Source of the DNA: Ningiella ruwaisensis
GTDB lineage: Bacteria; Pseudomonadota; Gammaproteobacteria; Enterobacterales; Alteromonadaceae
Assembly (NCBI RefSeq): GCF_004798935.1
Contig: NZ_RAHT01000012.1
Coordinates: 1 to 51,902, forward strand
DNA length: 51,902 nucleotides
Reading direction: 5' to 3'
The notes under the pieces were generated by a model. That model was not told the DNA's origin. It worked only from the letters and a program-made list of their open reading frames with translations, and did not search any database. The position numbers were made by a program, and so were the translations under genes. Positions 1-8,949 of the stretch are shown here, piece by piece (position 1 is the first letter of the stretch; each line of letters starts with the position of its first letter).

Positions 1-159
1 AGCCTGCTTAGCGCGTCTATTTGGTTGATCTTTCCTTCTATTAAAGAATAAACAAATTCGCTACATTACCAAATTTGAAGGCTTCGTTTAGCAAACAAAA
101 ACGGTCACTCTAAAAAGTGACCGTTTTACTATTACAACTACAATTTATTGAAAGCGTAC
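1..159. other. Left-edge intergenic segment
   Basis: No coding region is supported here. Positions 1-96 are AT-rich and show no recognisable element. The rest holds the terminator hairpin of the minus-strand MFS gene that ends at 160. A gene further left may end outside the window. Confidence 0.5.
92..127 (-). terminator. Rho-independent terminator of the sugar porter gene
   Basis: A 12-bp perfect stem pairs 98-109 (AAAACGGTCACT) with 116-127 (AGTGACCGTTTT) around a 6-nt loop. Read on the minus strand, the stem runs into a T-rich stretch (97 down to about 92). It lies 33 bp past the stop of the minus-strand MFS gene, as expected for its terminator. Confidence 0.85.
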
Positions 160-1557
160 TTAGCCTTTCATATCTTCTAACTCAATACCTTTGGTTTCGT
201 GCACAAACTTCATTACGAACACGATCGATATCACTGCACCCACAAAGTAGAAGCTGTATGCACCCGCCAGCCCTATACCCGTTAGCATGATCGGGAACAT
301 CATGGTGACCAGGAAATTGCTCGTCCACTGCGCAAAACCCGCTATGGCAAGGCCAGATCCCCGTATCTGGTTGGGATACATTTCACCAAGCATAACCCAC
401 ATCACAGGGCCCCACGATAGATTGAAGAAAAACACAAAAGCATTGGCTGAAACAAGCGCTACAATACCCGCTTCACCCAAGTCTAAATTTCCACTTGCCG
501 CCGTAGCAGCTGTTGCAAATACATACACCATTACACCAAGGGAGACCGACATGCCAATTGAACCAATCAACAATAGTGGTTTTCGGCCAATTTTCTCAAT
601 CAGCGATATGGTAATGATACAGGCAAGGATACTCACGCCACCTGTAATAACGTTAGTGAGTAGTGCATCACTTTCTGAAAAGCCAACCGCTTGCCATAAA
701 ACAGCTCCATAATAAAACACCACATTAATACCCACTAACTGCTGAAAGGTGGCAAGGCCTATACCTACCCATACCAGGGGGCGAATTTTATTGGTCGTTT
801 TATCTACAAGATCAGAAAATTTCGGCGCTCGTGCGGTCGCCACGGTTGCTTCAATTTCAGCAAGCTTTGCATTACCTGATTCATCACCGTATAAACGCGT
901 AAGGACTTTTTTTGCTTGTTCAAGCTTACCGCCAAGCACCAAATACCGAGGACTTTCGGGAATAAAAAACAACAGTACAAAAAATAGTGCAGCCGGAAGC
1001 ATTTCGACCCAGAACATCCAGCGCCACGCTTCATAGTCCATCCAAAATTTAGTGGTTGAAGTGCCAGCAATATCCGCTAAAAAGAAGTTGCTTAAAAAAG
1101 CACTAAACAAGCCAAATATAATCGCAACTTGCTGAATGGTGGTCAACATACCTCGATAGCGTGCAGGGGCAATTTCACTAATATAGGCAGGCGCCATCAC
1201 AGATGCTGCGCCCACGGCTAATCCACCTAAAACGCGATAAAAAACAAACTCGCCCGAACTTGTTGCAATGCCGGAACCCCAAGCACTGATGAGGAAGAAC
1301 AATGCCGCGCAAATGAGCAAGGTTCGCCTTCCGTAAAGGTCTGCTAAACGCCCAGCGACAAATGCGCCAACAGCGCAACCTAACAGCATACTTGCGACGT
1401 TGAAGCCGGTTCCGATGCTGTCAGCGTTAAAGGCTTGCTGTAATCCATCGACCGTGCCATTGATTACGCCGCTATCAAAGCCAAACAGAAATCCGCCAAT
1501 GGTTGCGACAATTGTCACCAGCACAATAAAACCGGTATTTTCGTTGTGTGTGCTCAT
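160..1557 (-). CDS. MFS sugar porter family transporter (sugar:H+ symporter)
   Basis: A 12-helix inner-membrane transporter of the MFS sugar porter family (the XylE/GLUT type), which typically imports a monosaccharide with protons. Family signatures are visible in order: GVINGT in helix 1, a GRLADLYGRR loop, PESPRYL after helix 6, QQLVGINVVFYY in helix 7, GRKPLLL, and HETKG near the C-terminus. The reading frame is open to 1587, but the codon-11 ATG at 1557 directly follows a strong Shine-Dalgarno (GAAGGAAGA), so that start is preferred (465 aa). The substrate cannot be read from sequence. Next to xylan- and glucan-active genes, xylose or glucose is plausible. It is monocistronic and ends at a hairpin terminator. 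Confidence 0.92.
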   Translation of the reverse strand: MSTHNENTGFIVLVTIVATIGGFLFGFDSGVINGTVDGLQQAFNADSIGTGFNVASMLLGCAVGAFVAGRLADLYGRRTLLICAALFFLISAWGSGIATSSGEFVFYRVLGGLAVGAASVMAPAYISEIAPARYRGMLTTIQQVAIIFGLFSAFLSNFFLADIAGTSTTKFWMDYEAWRWMFWVEMLPAALFFVLLFFIPESPRYLVLGGKLEQAKKVLTRLYGDESGNAKLAEIEATVATARAPKFSDLVDKTTNKIRPLVWVGIGLATFQQLVGINVVFYYGAVLWQAVGFSESDALLTNVITGGVSILACIITISLIEKIGRKPLLLIGSIGMSVSLGVMVYVFATAATAASGNLDLGEAGIVALVSANAFVFFFNLSWGPVMWVMLGEMYPNQIRGSGLAIAGFAQWTSNFLVTMMFPIMLTGIGLAGAYSFYFVGAVISIVFVMKFVHETKGIELEDMKG

Positions 1558-1647
1558 ACTTCTTCCTTCTTCTTGTTTTATTTGCAAGCCGCTTTCGCTG
1601 CGGTTAACCTACTTTAAATTTTTTACAATGACTAATAAGGCTCTTGA

Positions 1648-2058
1648 ATGAAACCAGCCGCTGTATTCTATGTTTTAGGCACCTTGCTGTTTTTTGTTTT
1701 TGCTTTCTTACAGTTTAACGATGCAACGCAATACGGAAATCATGACGCATGGATATGGATTGTTTTATACCTCATAGGCGCACTATTTAATCTAGCTGCA
1801 TTGTTTAACAAACTCTCCATCGTCCCCGTTTATATCTGGTTTGGCTTTACCGCCGGGAGCCTATTGTTTCGTATGCAAGACGACCAAGGTAACTTGCATC
1901 TGGACTGGATTAACCCAAGCAAATACTGGGATGATTCAGGTAATCAAATGATTCAGCAAACCAACGAATCTGGCGGTTTAGTGATCCTGCTCATTTGGGC
2001 TCTTATACAGATCATCTTACTGAAACGTCAACAGTCCAAACAAACGCCCGCTTCTTAA
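1648..2058 (+). CDS. TMEM220-like small integral membrane protein
   Basis: A 136-residue protein with about four hydrophobic segments: 7-23, 38-54, 57-75 and 110-126. The pattern FLQFNDATQYGNHDAW after helix 1, with a short aromatic-rich loop later, matches the transmembrane family 220 type, whose function is unknown. The upstream Shine-Dalgarno is weak (AAGG about 9 nt before the ATG). The gene is divergent from the MFS gene by about 90 bp and convergent with the secreted TIM-barrel gene, so it is probably a single-gene unit. No link to glycan metabolism can be shown. Confidence 0.7.
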   Translation: MKPAAVFYVLGTLLFFVFAFLQFNDATQYGNHDAWIWIVLYLIGALFNLAALFNKLSIVPVYIWFGFTAGSLLFRMQDDQGNLHLDWINPSKYWDDSGNQMIQQTNESGGLVILLIWALIQIILLKRQQSKQTPAS

Positions 2059-2092
2059 ATACAATTTTTAAATGATTAATACAATAAAAGTA

Positions 2093-2119
2093 AAAGCCAG
2101 TGGATGTTCCACTGGCTTT
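2093..2119. terminator. Bidirectional terminator between convergent genes
   Basis: An 11-bp perfect stem pairs 2093-2103 (AAAGCCAGTGG) with 2109-2119 (CCACTGGCTTT) around a 5-nt loop. The minus-strand product is followed by a T-rich run, so it best serves the gene ending at 2127. It also lies 34 bp past the plus-strand stop at 2058. Confidence 0.8.
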
Positions 2120-2126
2120 CGGTCAC

Positions 2127-2984
2127 TTAATGCACGCCTAGTGATTTCAGATATTCAATGCTCTTTGGCACCTGTCGCTCCACTCGAGATGATTCATCTT
2201 CAATAAAGAAATATTGAATACCTTGCTTTTTCGCCTCTTCAACCACAGCTGCAATGCCGACATCACCTTCACCTAGCACAACATTTGTTTCAACGTCCTG
2301 CTTACCATCCAAATTATTCTCTGTACCTGGAAGACGGTCTTTTAAGTGTAAGGTTTTAAATCGACCTGGATATTTCTGTAAATATTCTACTGGATCAGCA
2401 CCGCCATTTTTTATCCAGAAGACATCCATCTGAAATTCAGCTTCGGTGACGTTTTTTAGCATGTAATCCAGCAGAGGCTCGCCATTGTGCTCGTGAAATT
2501 CATAACCATGAGGATGATATTGTAAGGTCACGCCATTTTGCGCCAGTATTTTTCCTGAGCGATTCATCACATCGACAGCCGCCTTGGCATGGTCGTATCC
2601 AAAATCTCCTTCATGAGGTATCCAGTAAAAGGTCGCGTACTTAGCACCAAAAAATGCCGCTTTGTAGGCTACCGCCATAGGATTATCTCGCACTTCTTCA
2701 TAATTTGTGTCGACGCTGACAACGCGAAGATTGTGTTTATTTAGCTCATTTTTATAGTCATAGATTGACAGACCATATAAATCACCGGCTGCTTCAAGCG
2801 CCTCCAACTCCCATGACTGGATCGTTTTAAAGGTGTCAGCAACGCCATTTTCCTTAAACTGGTTTCGCAAGCTATAAACTTGCAAGCCCATTTCATGAGC
2901 ATAGGCAGTTGCCGCCGCTCCTGCAGTTACAGCAGTGACTAAACAAGCTGCTATTGTGTGTTTGAATCGCTTTGTAAATTTCAT
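2127..2984 (-). CDS. Exported sugar phosphate isomerase/epimerase-like TIM-barrel protein
   Basis: A 285-residue protein of the xylose-isomerase-like TIM-barrel superfamily (AP_endonuc_2 fold). Unlike most members it carries a Sec signal peptide (residues 1-29, ending ATAYA), so it should act in the periplasm. Candidate metal ligands are visible on the expected strands: the histidine and glutamate cluster in YHPHGYEF, the aspartate in QMDVFW, the histidine in LHLKDR and the acidic FIEDE near the C-terminus. Exported members occur in glycan loci that also encode 3-keto-glycoside enzymes, so a role in isomerising or eliminating a keto-sugar is possible but unproven. A strong Shine-Dalgarno (CCAGGAG) precedes the ATG, and a hairpin terminator follows the gene. 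Confidence 0.82.
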   Translation of the reverse strand: MKFTKRFKHTIAACLVTAVTAGAAATAYAHEMGLQVYSLRNQFKENGVADTFKTIQSWELEALEAAGDLYGLSIYDYKNELNKHNLRVVSVDTNYEEVRDNPMAVAYKAAFFGAKYATFYWIPHEGDFGYDHAKAAVDVMNRSGKILAQNGVTLQYHPHGYEFHEHNGEPLLDYMLKNVTEAEFQMDVFWIKNGGADPVEYLQKYPGRFKTLHLKDRLPGTENNLDGKQDVETNVVLGEGDVGIAAVVEEAKKQGIQYFFIEDESSRVERQVPKSIEYLKSLGVH

Positions 2985-3344
2985 CTGGGCTCCTGGCTCT
3001 CATTACGCGATGCTTATATTACCTAAACTATCGCTTAAACATTTTTTTAACAAATTCATTGTAGCGATACGCAGCACAAGATAGTTAAGAGTATTTCGGT
3101 TTTCGCTAGTAGGTTTTCGGCGCGTCGTTTGTAGCCCATTATTGCACGCCAAATTATATCGATAAATTTCAGACAGTTAGTATCTTGTAATTTATTGCAT
3201 ATTAGCGCTTATTTATCATTAACAAAGCATAAATCACAACAAACGCCGAATATTTAGCATCTTAAACCGAATACATATTAACCATCGGCATCAATTATTA
3301 GGTCTAATTGTAACAATTATTTAACGTGTGAAGTTGGAGACACC
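2985..3344. promoter_or_regulatory. Divergent intergenic region between TIM-barrel and CE2 genes
   Basis: This 360-bp AT-rich region must hold promoters for both flanking genes. A palindrome, AATTGT-A-ACAATT, sits at 3306-3318, just upstream of the CE2 gene, where an operator could lie. No convincing -35/-10 pair was picked out and no small ORF is supported. The Shine-Dalgarno for the CE2 gene is TTGGAGAC immediately before the ATG. Confidence 0.45.
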
Positions 3345-4502
3345 ATGAGTTGTTTTGCAAAAGGTTTTAATGCCACGCTTTTGCTTGTCTCGCAAATATT
3401 GCTTAGCCTGCTTTTCGCAAGTGTTGTGATAGCTGTCGCTATGGCTGATGAGACAGCTGACCTAGGTGCGAAATTAAACAACATACATCCCGTTGTTGAT
3501 AATCAGAATATCAATGTTGTTGGTCGATATTCTGTCACAAAAGATGGCGAGCAAAGCATTCTTCAAATGAGCTACCCGGGGGTAACGCTCAGCTTTTTTG
3601 CCACAGGTAAAGCCGCCTCCTTAGTCGCTCACAGTAATTCAGGTAAAGGCAGAATAGACGTGCTGATTGACAGTGAATTCAGCCATACAATCGAGCTTAC
3701 GACTCAAGTAAAACCGCACCCTATCTTTTTTAAGCCAAATGCTACAAACCAACGCGTGCTGGTGCAGTTAATTAATCGCACCGAAAGCTGGCAAAGCATC
3801 AATCACGTTCATAATATAGATATTACCGAGGGTGATTTACTCAGCGCCCCTAAATTGCCTGCACGAAATATACTCGTGATAGGGGATTCTGTAAGCTGCG
3901 GCGCGGCTGTGTCGCGAGGAAAACAGTGTAATACTGACACAGTTGGACATGATGCTCGCAATAGTTACGGTTTTAAGCTAGGCCAAAAGCTAGATGCTAA
4001 TGTACATTTGGTTTGTTTTGGTGGACGTGGGATCGTGCGAAGCTGGAACGAAAACCCGGATGACATTCAGGCACCGGCATTTTTTGAAAAAGCGCTACCT
4101 TTTAAAGAAATGAATGCGCCGTGGGACCATGACCAATATGCGCCCGATGTCGTGATAGTCAGTCTGGGAACAAATGATTTTAATCCCGGCATTCCCGAGA
4201 AAACCTGGTTTGTCGACACCTATGTGTCTTTTTTAGCGCGTATACACGCGGTTCATCCAAATGCACACATTCTGATTACTGAAGGCGCCATGCTTAACGA
4301 CGGCAATCCTGAAAGACCAAATAAAACCGTGGTGCAAGAATACATGCGCGCTATTTCTGAGCGCTCTCAGGTAAAGAATCTTAGTTACATACCAGCGAAT
4401 CACTACCCGGGCGATGAATGCGACCCTCATCCAAACGCTATTGAACATGAAAAGATGGCGCAAGATTTAACAGAATCTATTCGCATGTTGCTGAACTGGT
4501 AA
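3345..4502 (+). CDS. CE2-type acetylxylan esterase (SGNH hydrolase), secreted
   Basis: A 385-residue exported protein with a signal peptide (about 1-34, ending AMA). An N-terminal beta-sandwich region (about 50-165) precedes a C-terminal SGNH/GDSL esterase domain (about 172-385), the order typical of carbohydrate esterase family 2. Catalytic motifs are seen: GDSVSCG with nucleophile Ser182, oxyanion residues in FGGRG and GTNDF, and DPHPN with Asp360 and His362. CE2 enzymes remove O-acetyl groups from xylan or other sugars. The next gene starts 84 bp downstream behind a hairpin, and the GH10 and GH9 genes nearby fit deacetylation of a hemicellulose. CE2 rather than another SGNH group is inferred from the two-domain layout. 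Confidence 0.85.
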   Translation: MSCFAKGFNATLLLVSQILLSLLFASVVIAVAMADETADLGAKLNNIHPVVDNQNINVVGRYSVTKDGEQSILQMSYPGVTLSFFATGKAASLVAHSNSGKGRIDVLIDSEFSHTIELTTQVKPHPIFFKPNATNQRVLVQLINRTESWQSINHVHNIDITEGDLLSAPKLPARNILVIGDSVSCGAAVSRGKQCNTDTVGHDARNSYGFKLGQKLDANVHLVCFGGRGIVRSWNENPDDIQAPAFFEKALPFKEMNAPWDHDQYAPDVVIVSLGTNDFNPGIPEKTWFVDTYVSFLARIHAVHPNAHILITEGAMLNDGNPERPNKTVVQEYMRAISERSQVKNLSYIPANHYPGDECDPHPNAIEHEKMAQDLTESIRMLLNW

Positions 4503-4504
4503 AT

Positions 4505-4526
4505 GCGCCCTTTAAATTAAGGGCGC
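4505..4526 (+). terminator. Hairpin after the CE2 gene
   Basis: An 8-bp perfect stem, GCGCCCTT (4505-4512) with AAGGGCGC (4519-4526), starts 3 nt after the CE2 stop. Only a short T pair and AT-rich sequence follow, with no clear T-run, so it may be a weak terminator or an mRNA-stabilising hairpin before the DUF1080 genes. Confidence 0.5.
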
Positions 4527-4586
4527 TTAAATTAAGTTAGTTATTAAAAACGGGCAAATATAAACAGGTAAACCAAGGACCCAAGC

Positions 4587-5369
4587 ATGAATAAAACGTT
4601 AATCTTTACAAAGTGCTTTCAATGCACCCCTGGCTTCGCGTTAATCGTTTTGATTAGTCTTGTGACAGGTCAATCAGTTGCGCTGGCAAATGTTACCCAA
4701 GCGCAGTATGAAGAATCAAAAAAAACCGAAGTGTGGGAGCCTGTTCCGGTAAAAGTTGAGGCAAAACCCGGCGAAGCGCCTTCCGACGCTATCATTTTAT
4801 TTGATGGGAATGGTTTAGATGCCTGGGAAGATAAAGATGGCAATGATGTCAAATGGGAAAGCACGCCTTATGCAATGACGGTTGTGCCAGGCACAGATTA
4901 TATTTATTCCAAACAGTCGTTTTGTGATGTACAGATGCATATTGAGTGGCGCGCCACCCGCGAAGAAGAAAAAACGGGACAAAACAAAGCTAACAGCGGT
5001 GTATTTTTACAAAGTCGCTATGAGATTCAAGTTTTGGATAGCTATGATAATAAGACCTATCCCAACGGACAGGCAGCATCTGTGTATAAGCAGTACATTC
5101 CCCTTGTGAATGCCACTCGCCCCGCTGAAGAATGGCAAAGCTACGACATTATCTATACCGCTCCGCGCTTTGAAGGAGAAAAATTGATCAAACCGGCTTA
5201 CCTGACCTTGCTTCATAACGGTGTGTTGGTGCATAACAACGTTGAGTTGAAAGGACAGACTGAGTGGATTGGGGAGCCAAAGTATTATCCTCACGGCTGC
5301 TTGCCAATTAAATTGCAAGATCATGGAAGTGCTAATAGCTTCAGAAATATTTGGGTGCGGGAAATTTGA
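4587..5369 (+). CDS. Secreted DUF1080 family protein (3-keto-glycoside hydrolase/lyase)
   Basis: A 260-residue exported protein: signal peptide about 1-35, then a single DUF1080 (3-keto-disaccharide hydrolase, concanavalin-like jelly-roll) domain to the C-terminus. Family landmarks are LFDGNGLDAWE at the start, GVFLQSRYEIQVLDSY in the middle, LLHNGVLVHNN, and the ending IKLQDHGSANSFRNIWVRE. Characterised members cleave glycosides whose C3 hydroxyl has been oxidised to a ketone. That fits the GMC dehydrogenase pair encoded nearby on the other strand. A Shine-Dalgarno (AAGGA) lies 8 nt before the ATG. The next gene begins 9 nt after its stop, so the two are almost certainly co-transcribed. Confidence 0.88.
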   Translation: MNKTLIFTKCFQCTPGFALIVLISLVTGQSVALANVTQAQYEESKKTEVWEPVPVKVEAKPGEAPSDAIILFDGNGLDAWEDKDGNDVKWESTPYAMTVVPGTDYIYSKQSFCDVQMHIEWRATREEEKTGQNKANSGVFLQSRYEIQVLDSYDNKTYPNGQAASVYKQYIPLVNATRPAEEWQSYDIIYTAPRFEGEKLIKPAYLTLLHNGVLVHNNVELKGQTEWIGEPKYYPHGCLPIKLQDHGSANSFRNIWVREI

Positions 5370-5378
5370 GGAAACCTT

Positions 5379-8300
5379 ATGAAAATTGCATTTGCTCCTT
5401 CTATCGGGAAAAAGTCCTTGTTTGCGTCTTTTGCTCTTGTATCATTTTTGCCTTTTTTCGGGCACAGCTCGTCTTTTGATTCTTCTCTAGAATCTTCGTT
5501 AAATGAAAGTGACCAACTAAACGCTGAACAGTCAAATTCAGAAACACAAACCGTTTTTACAGGCGAGTTTTTTCAAGACGCACCACACTGGGTTATTACT
5601 TCCAACGTAAAAACAGATGGTAAGCAATTATTGGCGCAAACGGACGAAATGCGAGCGTCGGGCACCTATATCTTTACGCCAGCGCCAGTATCAACAGACT
5701 TTGAAGACACCAGCTCGCATATCATGTCTAAAGACTATTATGGCGATAAGATTGTTAATCTCGAATTTATGTTATTACCTGATAGCCGAGCTGACGTTCT
5801 GTTAATGGGTCGCTACCCGGTGCGCCTTGCGCCAAGTCAGGAAACGAATGAAATAAGTCTTCAATCGGCCGGTGCAATAGGCCAATTTTGGGATGAGTGG
5901 AATAAAGATAATCCCAATCGCTCCTTTGGTGGCGCAATTCCGCTTAATCGGCTAAATCTTGAACCGAATAAATGGCACAGTTTTGAAGCCTCAGTACGCA
6001 CGCCACGCTATGATGAAGCGCACAATAAGGTTGAAAACGCGCTAATTATGTCTGTATACATAAACGGTGAATTAGTGCAGAAAAACGTTATCGCAGAGTC
6101 GCCATCCCAAAATGCAACGTTTCATTGGGAAGAACAAAGCGGTCCCTTAGTGTTTGATGCGATTGAAGGTCAAACCGCAATTAGAAATGTAAGCGTTGCG
6201 CGTGCAGATTTTTCCAATATCACCCTGCCCGATAACTCTGGCGGTGAAACAAATGAAAGCGACTTAATTAATTTTGTTGAAGTAGGTAAAAATGCGTTCA
6301 AAAACTATGGTTGCGCGGAATGCCACAGTGTAAAAGCAAATGATGTATCGGTAAAAACGGGTCCAAACCTCTACGGCCTATTTCAGCGAGAAGTCAGAAA
6401 GCGAGAAGTACTGAATCAAGAGAAACATCGCTACGAAGTAAGAGCAGATAAAAGCTATTTGCTGCGCAGTATTCGCAACGCAGAGGCGGAACTTGCCATT
6501 GTCGAAGGTGGAAATAAGGCAGGTGAACCCTACTTGCCGATTATGCCACGCTACACCGAACAAGTCATCCCGGATAAAGACATCAGTGCAATGTATTCTT
6601 ACTTACTCAGCCGAAATGATTTATGGCAGCGCGGTCCATTAGTGCAGTTGGAAACTGCTGAAGGGCCTGAAGAATACGATCCCATGCAAGACCCAATGCA
6701 GTTTTTAGTACAGGATAGAATTCGCATTCAACGCGGTCCTTTACCCGATGTTAGCGGACGTGCAATCCATGTTGGCCACCCAAATGGCTTGCACTATAGT
6801 TTTGACCCTCGCAATTTATCTGTCGCAAAAATATGGCAAGGTGGATTTTTAGAAACATCTGGAGAGCTTAGCGGCAGAGGTGGTAAAGGTTTTGCGATTG
6901 GATATCAAGCAATTGAAAATAATCTTGGCGAATTTGGCGGACTTATTCGCCCTTATAATGCGGCCGGCAACTTAGTCGATTTTTCATTTAAGTCACCAAA
7001 GTTTGAAGACTACGAGCGAATAAAAGAAAGTGCATATTCAACCCGCTCTTTTGAAGAGCGGTATCAAGAGCAAGATGCGCGATTCAAAGGCTACTTCAGA
7101 GATTCCACCGATGCACTATCTCCCGTGACTTTCTTTTACGAAGTCAGTGGAAATAATGTGTCACTTACACCTACTATTTTGCCAAATGGTGACGTTGACT
7201 TGCGAATTGAGGGAGAGTTTAAAACACCTCAACGATTTGCATTAAATACGGATATTTTGAAAAACATCAAAGTAAGTCAGGGACAGCTTGAAAACGGCGA
7301 ATGGGTCTTGAAAGAGGGCAAAAACATCAATGCCAAGCTAAGCGCACAAATTACCACCATTGATACCCCCTGGTTAGCGCCCGATAAAGCATTCACTTAC
7401 GAATCGCAAGCCTTCGTTAAGCAAAACGGCAAAGCCAATCTCCCGCCCGGATACGCCATAGAAGACTGGATGCCGCCAAAAGACAATGCAGGCAGAGAGC
7501 ATCTATTTGAAGCGATTGGTTTAGATGCGCTTGAAAATGGCGACATATTGGTCTCAACGCGCACTGCCGGGGTATGGAAAGTCAGCAACAATCAATGGAA
7601 ATTGGTGGCAGAAGGTATTTTTGACAGTTTAGGTGTATTGTCAGAAAGTGCCGACGGTTCACAGGCCGTTGTAGGCAATAAAGCAGAGTTAACGCGCATA
7701 CGTGATGTCAACGGTGATGGAATTGCCGACTATTACGATACGCTTTTTGATAGTTTCACCAATGCCGGTGATTATCATGCTTACATTCATGGACCAACCC
7801 GCGATAAGGCGGGCAATTATGTTATGACCATTAACCTTGCGAATAATAACAAGGCAATTGCCTACCATGCAGGCGGCAATGTGATGGGCAGTTTTGGCGG
7901 TTATCAAGGCTGGGCCGTTCGCGTTTCGCCTGATGGAGCGCATACTTATTTTGCCAACGGTTTACGCAGTCCTGCAGGCTTAGGCACCGATTTAGACGGG
8001 CAAGTGTGGTATGCCGATAACCAGGGGGATTTTGTGGGTAGCTCAAAAATCTTTATCTTGGATGACGGCAAATTTTATGGGCATCCTGCTGGCCTGATTG
8101 ATGAAGCTGGTATGACGCCTGATTCTCCAGAAGTCACATGGGAAGCAGTAATCGACAGAAAGGAAAAAGCGCCCATTGTGGTTGCGCATGGTAAGGTGGC
8201 CAATTCACTCGGCAATCCTGTTTGGGACAGCACAGAGGGTGGATTTGGACCTTATTCCAAGCAGATGTTTATTGGCGATCAAACCCAGTCAAATTTAAGC

Positions 8301-8864
8301 CGCACGGTCGTTGAAAAGGTCAACGGCCAATGGCAGGGCGCAATGATCCCCTTTGCGTCAGGTATGGCGTCTGGCGTAATGCGACCGATATTTTTATCTG
8401 ATAGCAGTATGCTCTTAGGGCAAACCGGAAGAGGCTGGCAAGCGAAGGGAGGCAATGCTGCAGCATTACAGCGTATTACATACGATGGAACCAGCATCGC
8501 CCTCGATATTAAAAACGTCACAATTACGGAAGATGGATTTACACTGGAGCTAACAAAAGCCCTACCCGACACAATTTCCCTTGAGGACATTCAATCTGGT
8601 TTATCTGTCAATTCCTGGACCTATCGAGATGCTCCAGCATACGGCTCTGAAGAGCTCGGTGCGACAGACAACGGTATTCAGAATATTGCGCTAAATGAGA
8701 AGAGAAATATGCTTACGGTTCAGCTACAAGATGCAAGCATTCCGGATGTGCATCCACAGCAAACCGCAAGAGTGTTTCATATCAAATTGGAACACCCAGA
8801 GCTAAATAAACTGTCTGGTAAGGATACCTTAAACGCGTTTTATTCAGCGCATAGTTTTCGATGA
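5379..8864 (+). CDS. Secreted DUF1080-like / cytochrome c / beta-propeller fusion protein
   Basis: A 1161-residue exported protein with a signal peptide (about 1-30). Residues about 60-285 form a DUF1080-like jelly-roll. A single cytochrome c domain follows, with heme site CAECH at 312-316 and a likely axial methionine at 389 (PIMPRY). Residues about 420-690 are unassigned. From about 690 to 1040 the sequence reads like the beta-propeller of secreted sugar-dehydrogenase-like proteins, including the calcium-loop-like DVNGDGIADYYD. Its architecture recalls very large secreted proteins common in Planctomycetes and Verrucomicrobia. Coupled to the preceding DUF1080 gene by 9 nt with GAGGAAA as ribosome site, it probably joins 3-keto-glycoside cleavage to electron transfer. 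The exact reaction is unknown. Confidence 0.8.
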   Translation: MKIAFAPSIGKKSLFASFALVSFLPFFGHSSSFDSSLESSLNESDQLNAEQSNSETQTVFTGEFFQDAPHWVITSNVKTDGKQLLAQTDEMRASGTYIFTPAPVSTDFEDTSSHIMSKDYYGDKIVNLEFMLLPDSRADVLLMGRYPVRLAPSQETNEISLQSAGAIGQFWDEWNKDNPNRSFGGAIPLNRLNLEPNKWHSFEASVRTPRYDEAHNKVENALIMSVYINGELVQKNVIAESPSQNATFHWEEQSGPLVFDAIEGQTAIRNVSVARADFSNITLPDNSGGETNESDLINFVEVGKNAFKNYGCAECHSVKANDVSVKTGPNLYGLFQREVRKREVLNQEKHRYEVRADKSYLLRSIRNAEAELAIVEGGNKAGEPYLPIMPRYTEQVIPDKDISAMYSYLLSRNDLWQRGPLVQLETAEGPEEYDPMQDPMQFLVQDRIRIQRGPLPDVSGRAIHVGHPNGLHYSFDPRNLSVAKIWQGGFLETSGELSGRGGKGFAIGYQAIENNLGEFGGLIRPYNAAGNLVDFSFKSPKFEDYERIKESAYSTRSFEERYQEQDARFKGYFRDSTDALSPVTFFYEVSGNNVSLTPTILPNGDVDLRIEGEFKTPQRFALNTDILKNIKVSQGQLENGEWVLKEGKNINAKLSAQITTIDTPWLAPDKAFTYESQAFVKQNGKANLPPGYAIEDWMPPKDNAGREHLFEAIGLDALENGDILVSTRTAGVWKVSNNQWKLVAEGIFDSLGVLSESADGSQAVVGNKAELTRIRDVNGDGIADYYDTLFDSFTNAGDYHAYIHGPTRDKAGNYVMTINLANNNKAIAYHAGGNVMGSFGGYQGWAVRVSPDGAHTYFANGLRSPAGLGTDLDGQVWYADNQGDFVGSSKIFILDDGKFYGHPAGLIDEAGMTPDSPEVTWEAVIDRKEKAPIVVAHGKVANSLGNPVWDSTEGGFGPYSKQMFIGDQTQSNLSRTVVEKVNGQWQGAMIPFASGMASGVMRPIFLSDSSMLLGQTGRGWQAKGGNAAALQRITYDGTSIALDIKNVTITEDGFTLELTKALPDTISLEDIQSGLSVNSWTYRDAPAYGSEELGATDNGIQNIALNEKRNMLTVQLQDASIPDVHPQQTARVFHIKLEHPELNKLSGKDTLNAFYSAHSFR

Positions 8865-8885
8865 CAATCCATAGAGTGTTCAAGT

Positions 8886-8929
8886 AAAGCGCCTTTCTGG
8901 GTTTGTTAACTCTGAAGAAAAGGCGCTTT
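8886..8929 (+). terminator. Terminator of the CE2-DUF1080 gene group
   Basis: An 11-bp stem pairs 8886-8896 (AAAGCGCCTTT) with 8919-8929 (AAAGGCGCTTT) across a 22-nt loop and is followed by further Ts on the plus strand. It starts 21 bp after the stop at 8864 and separates this group from the convergent GH9 gene. Confidence 0.75.
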
Positions 8930-8949
8930 TTATTGTTGAAATTGGTTCT

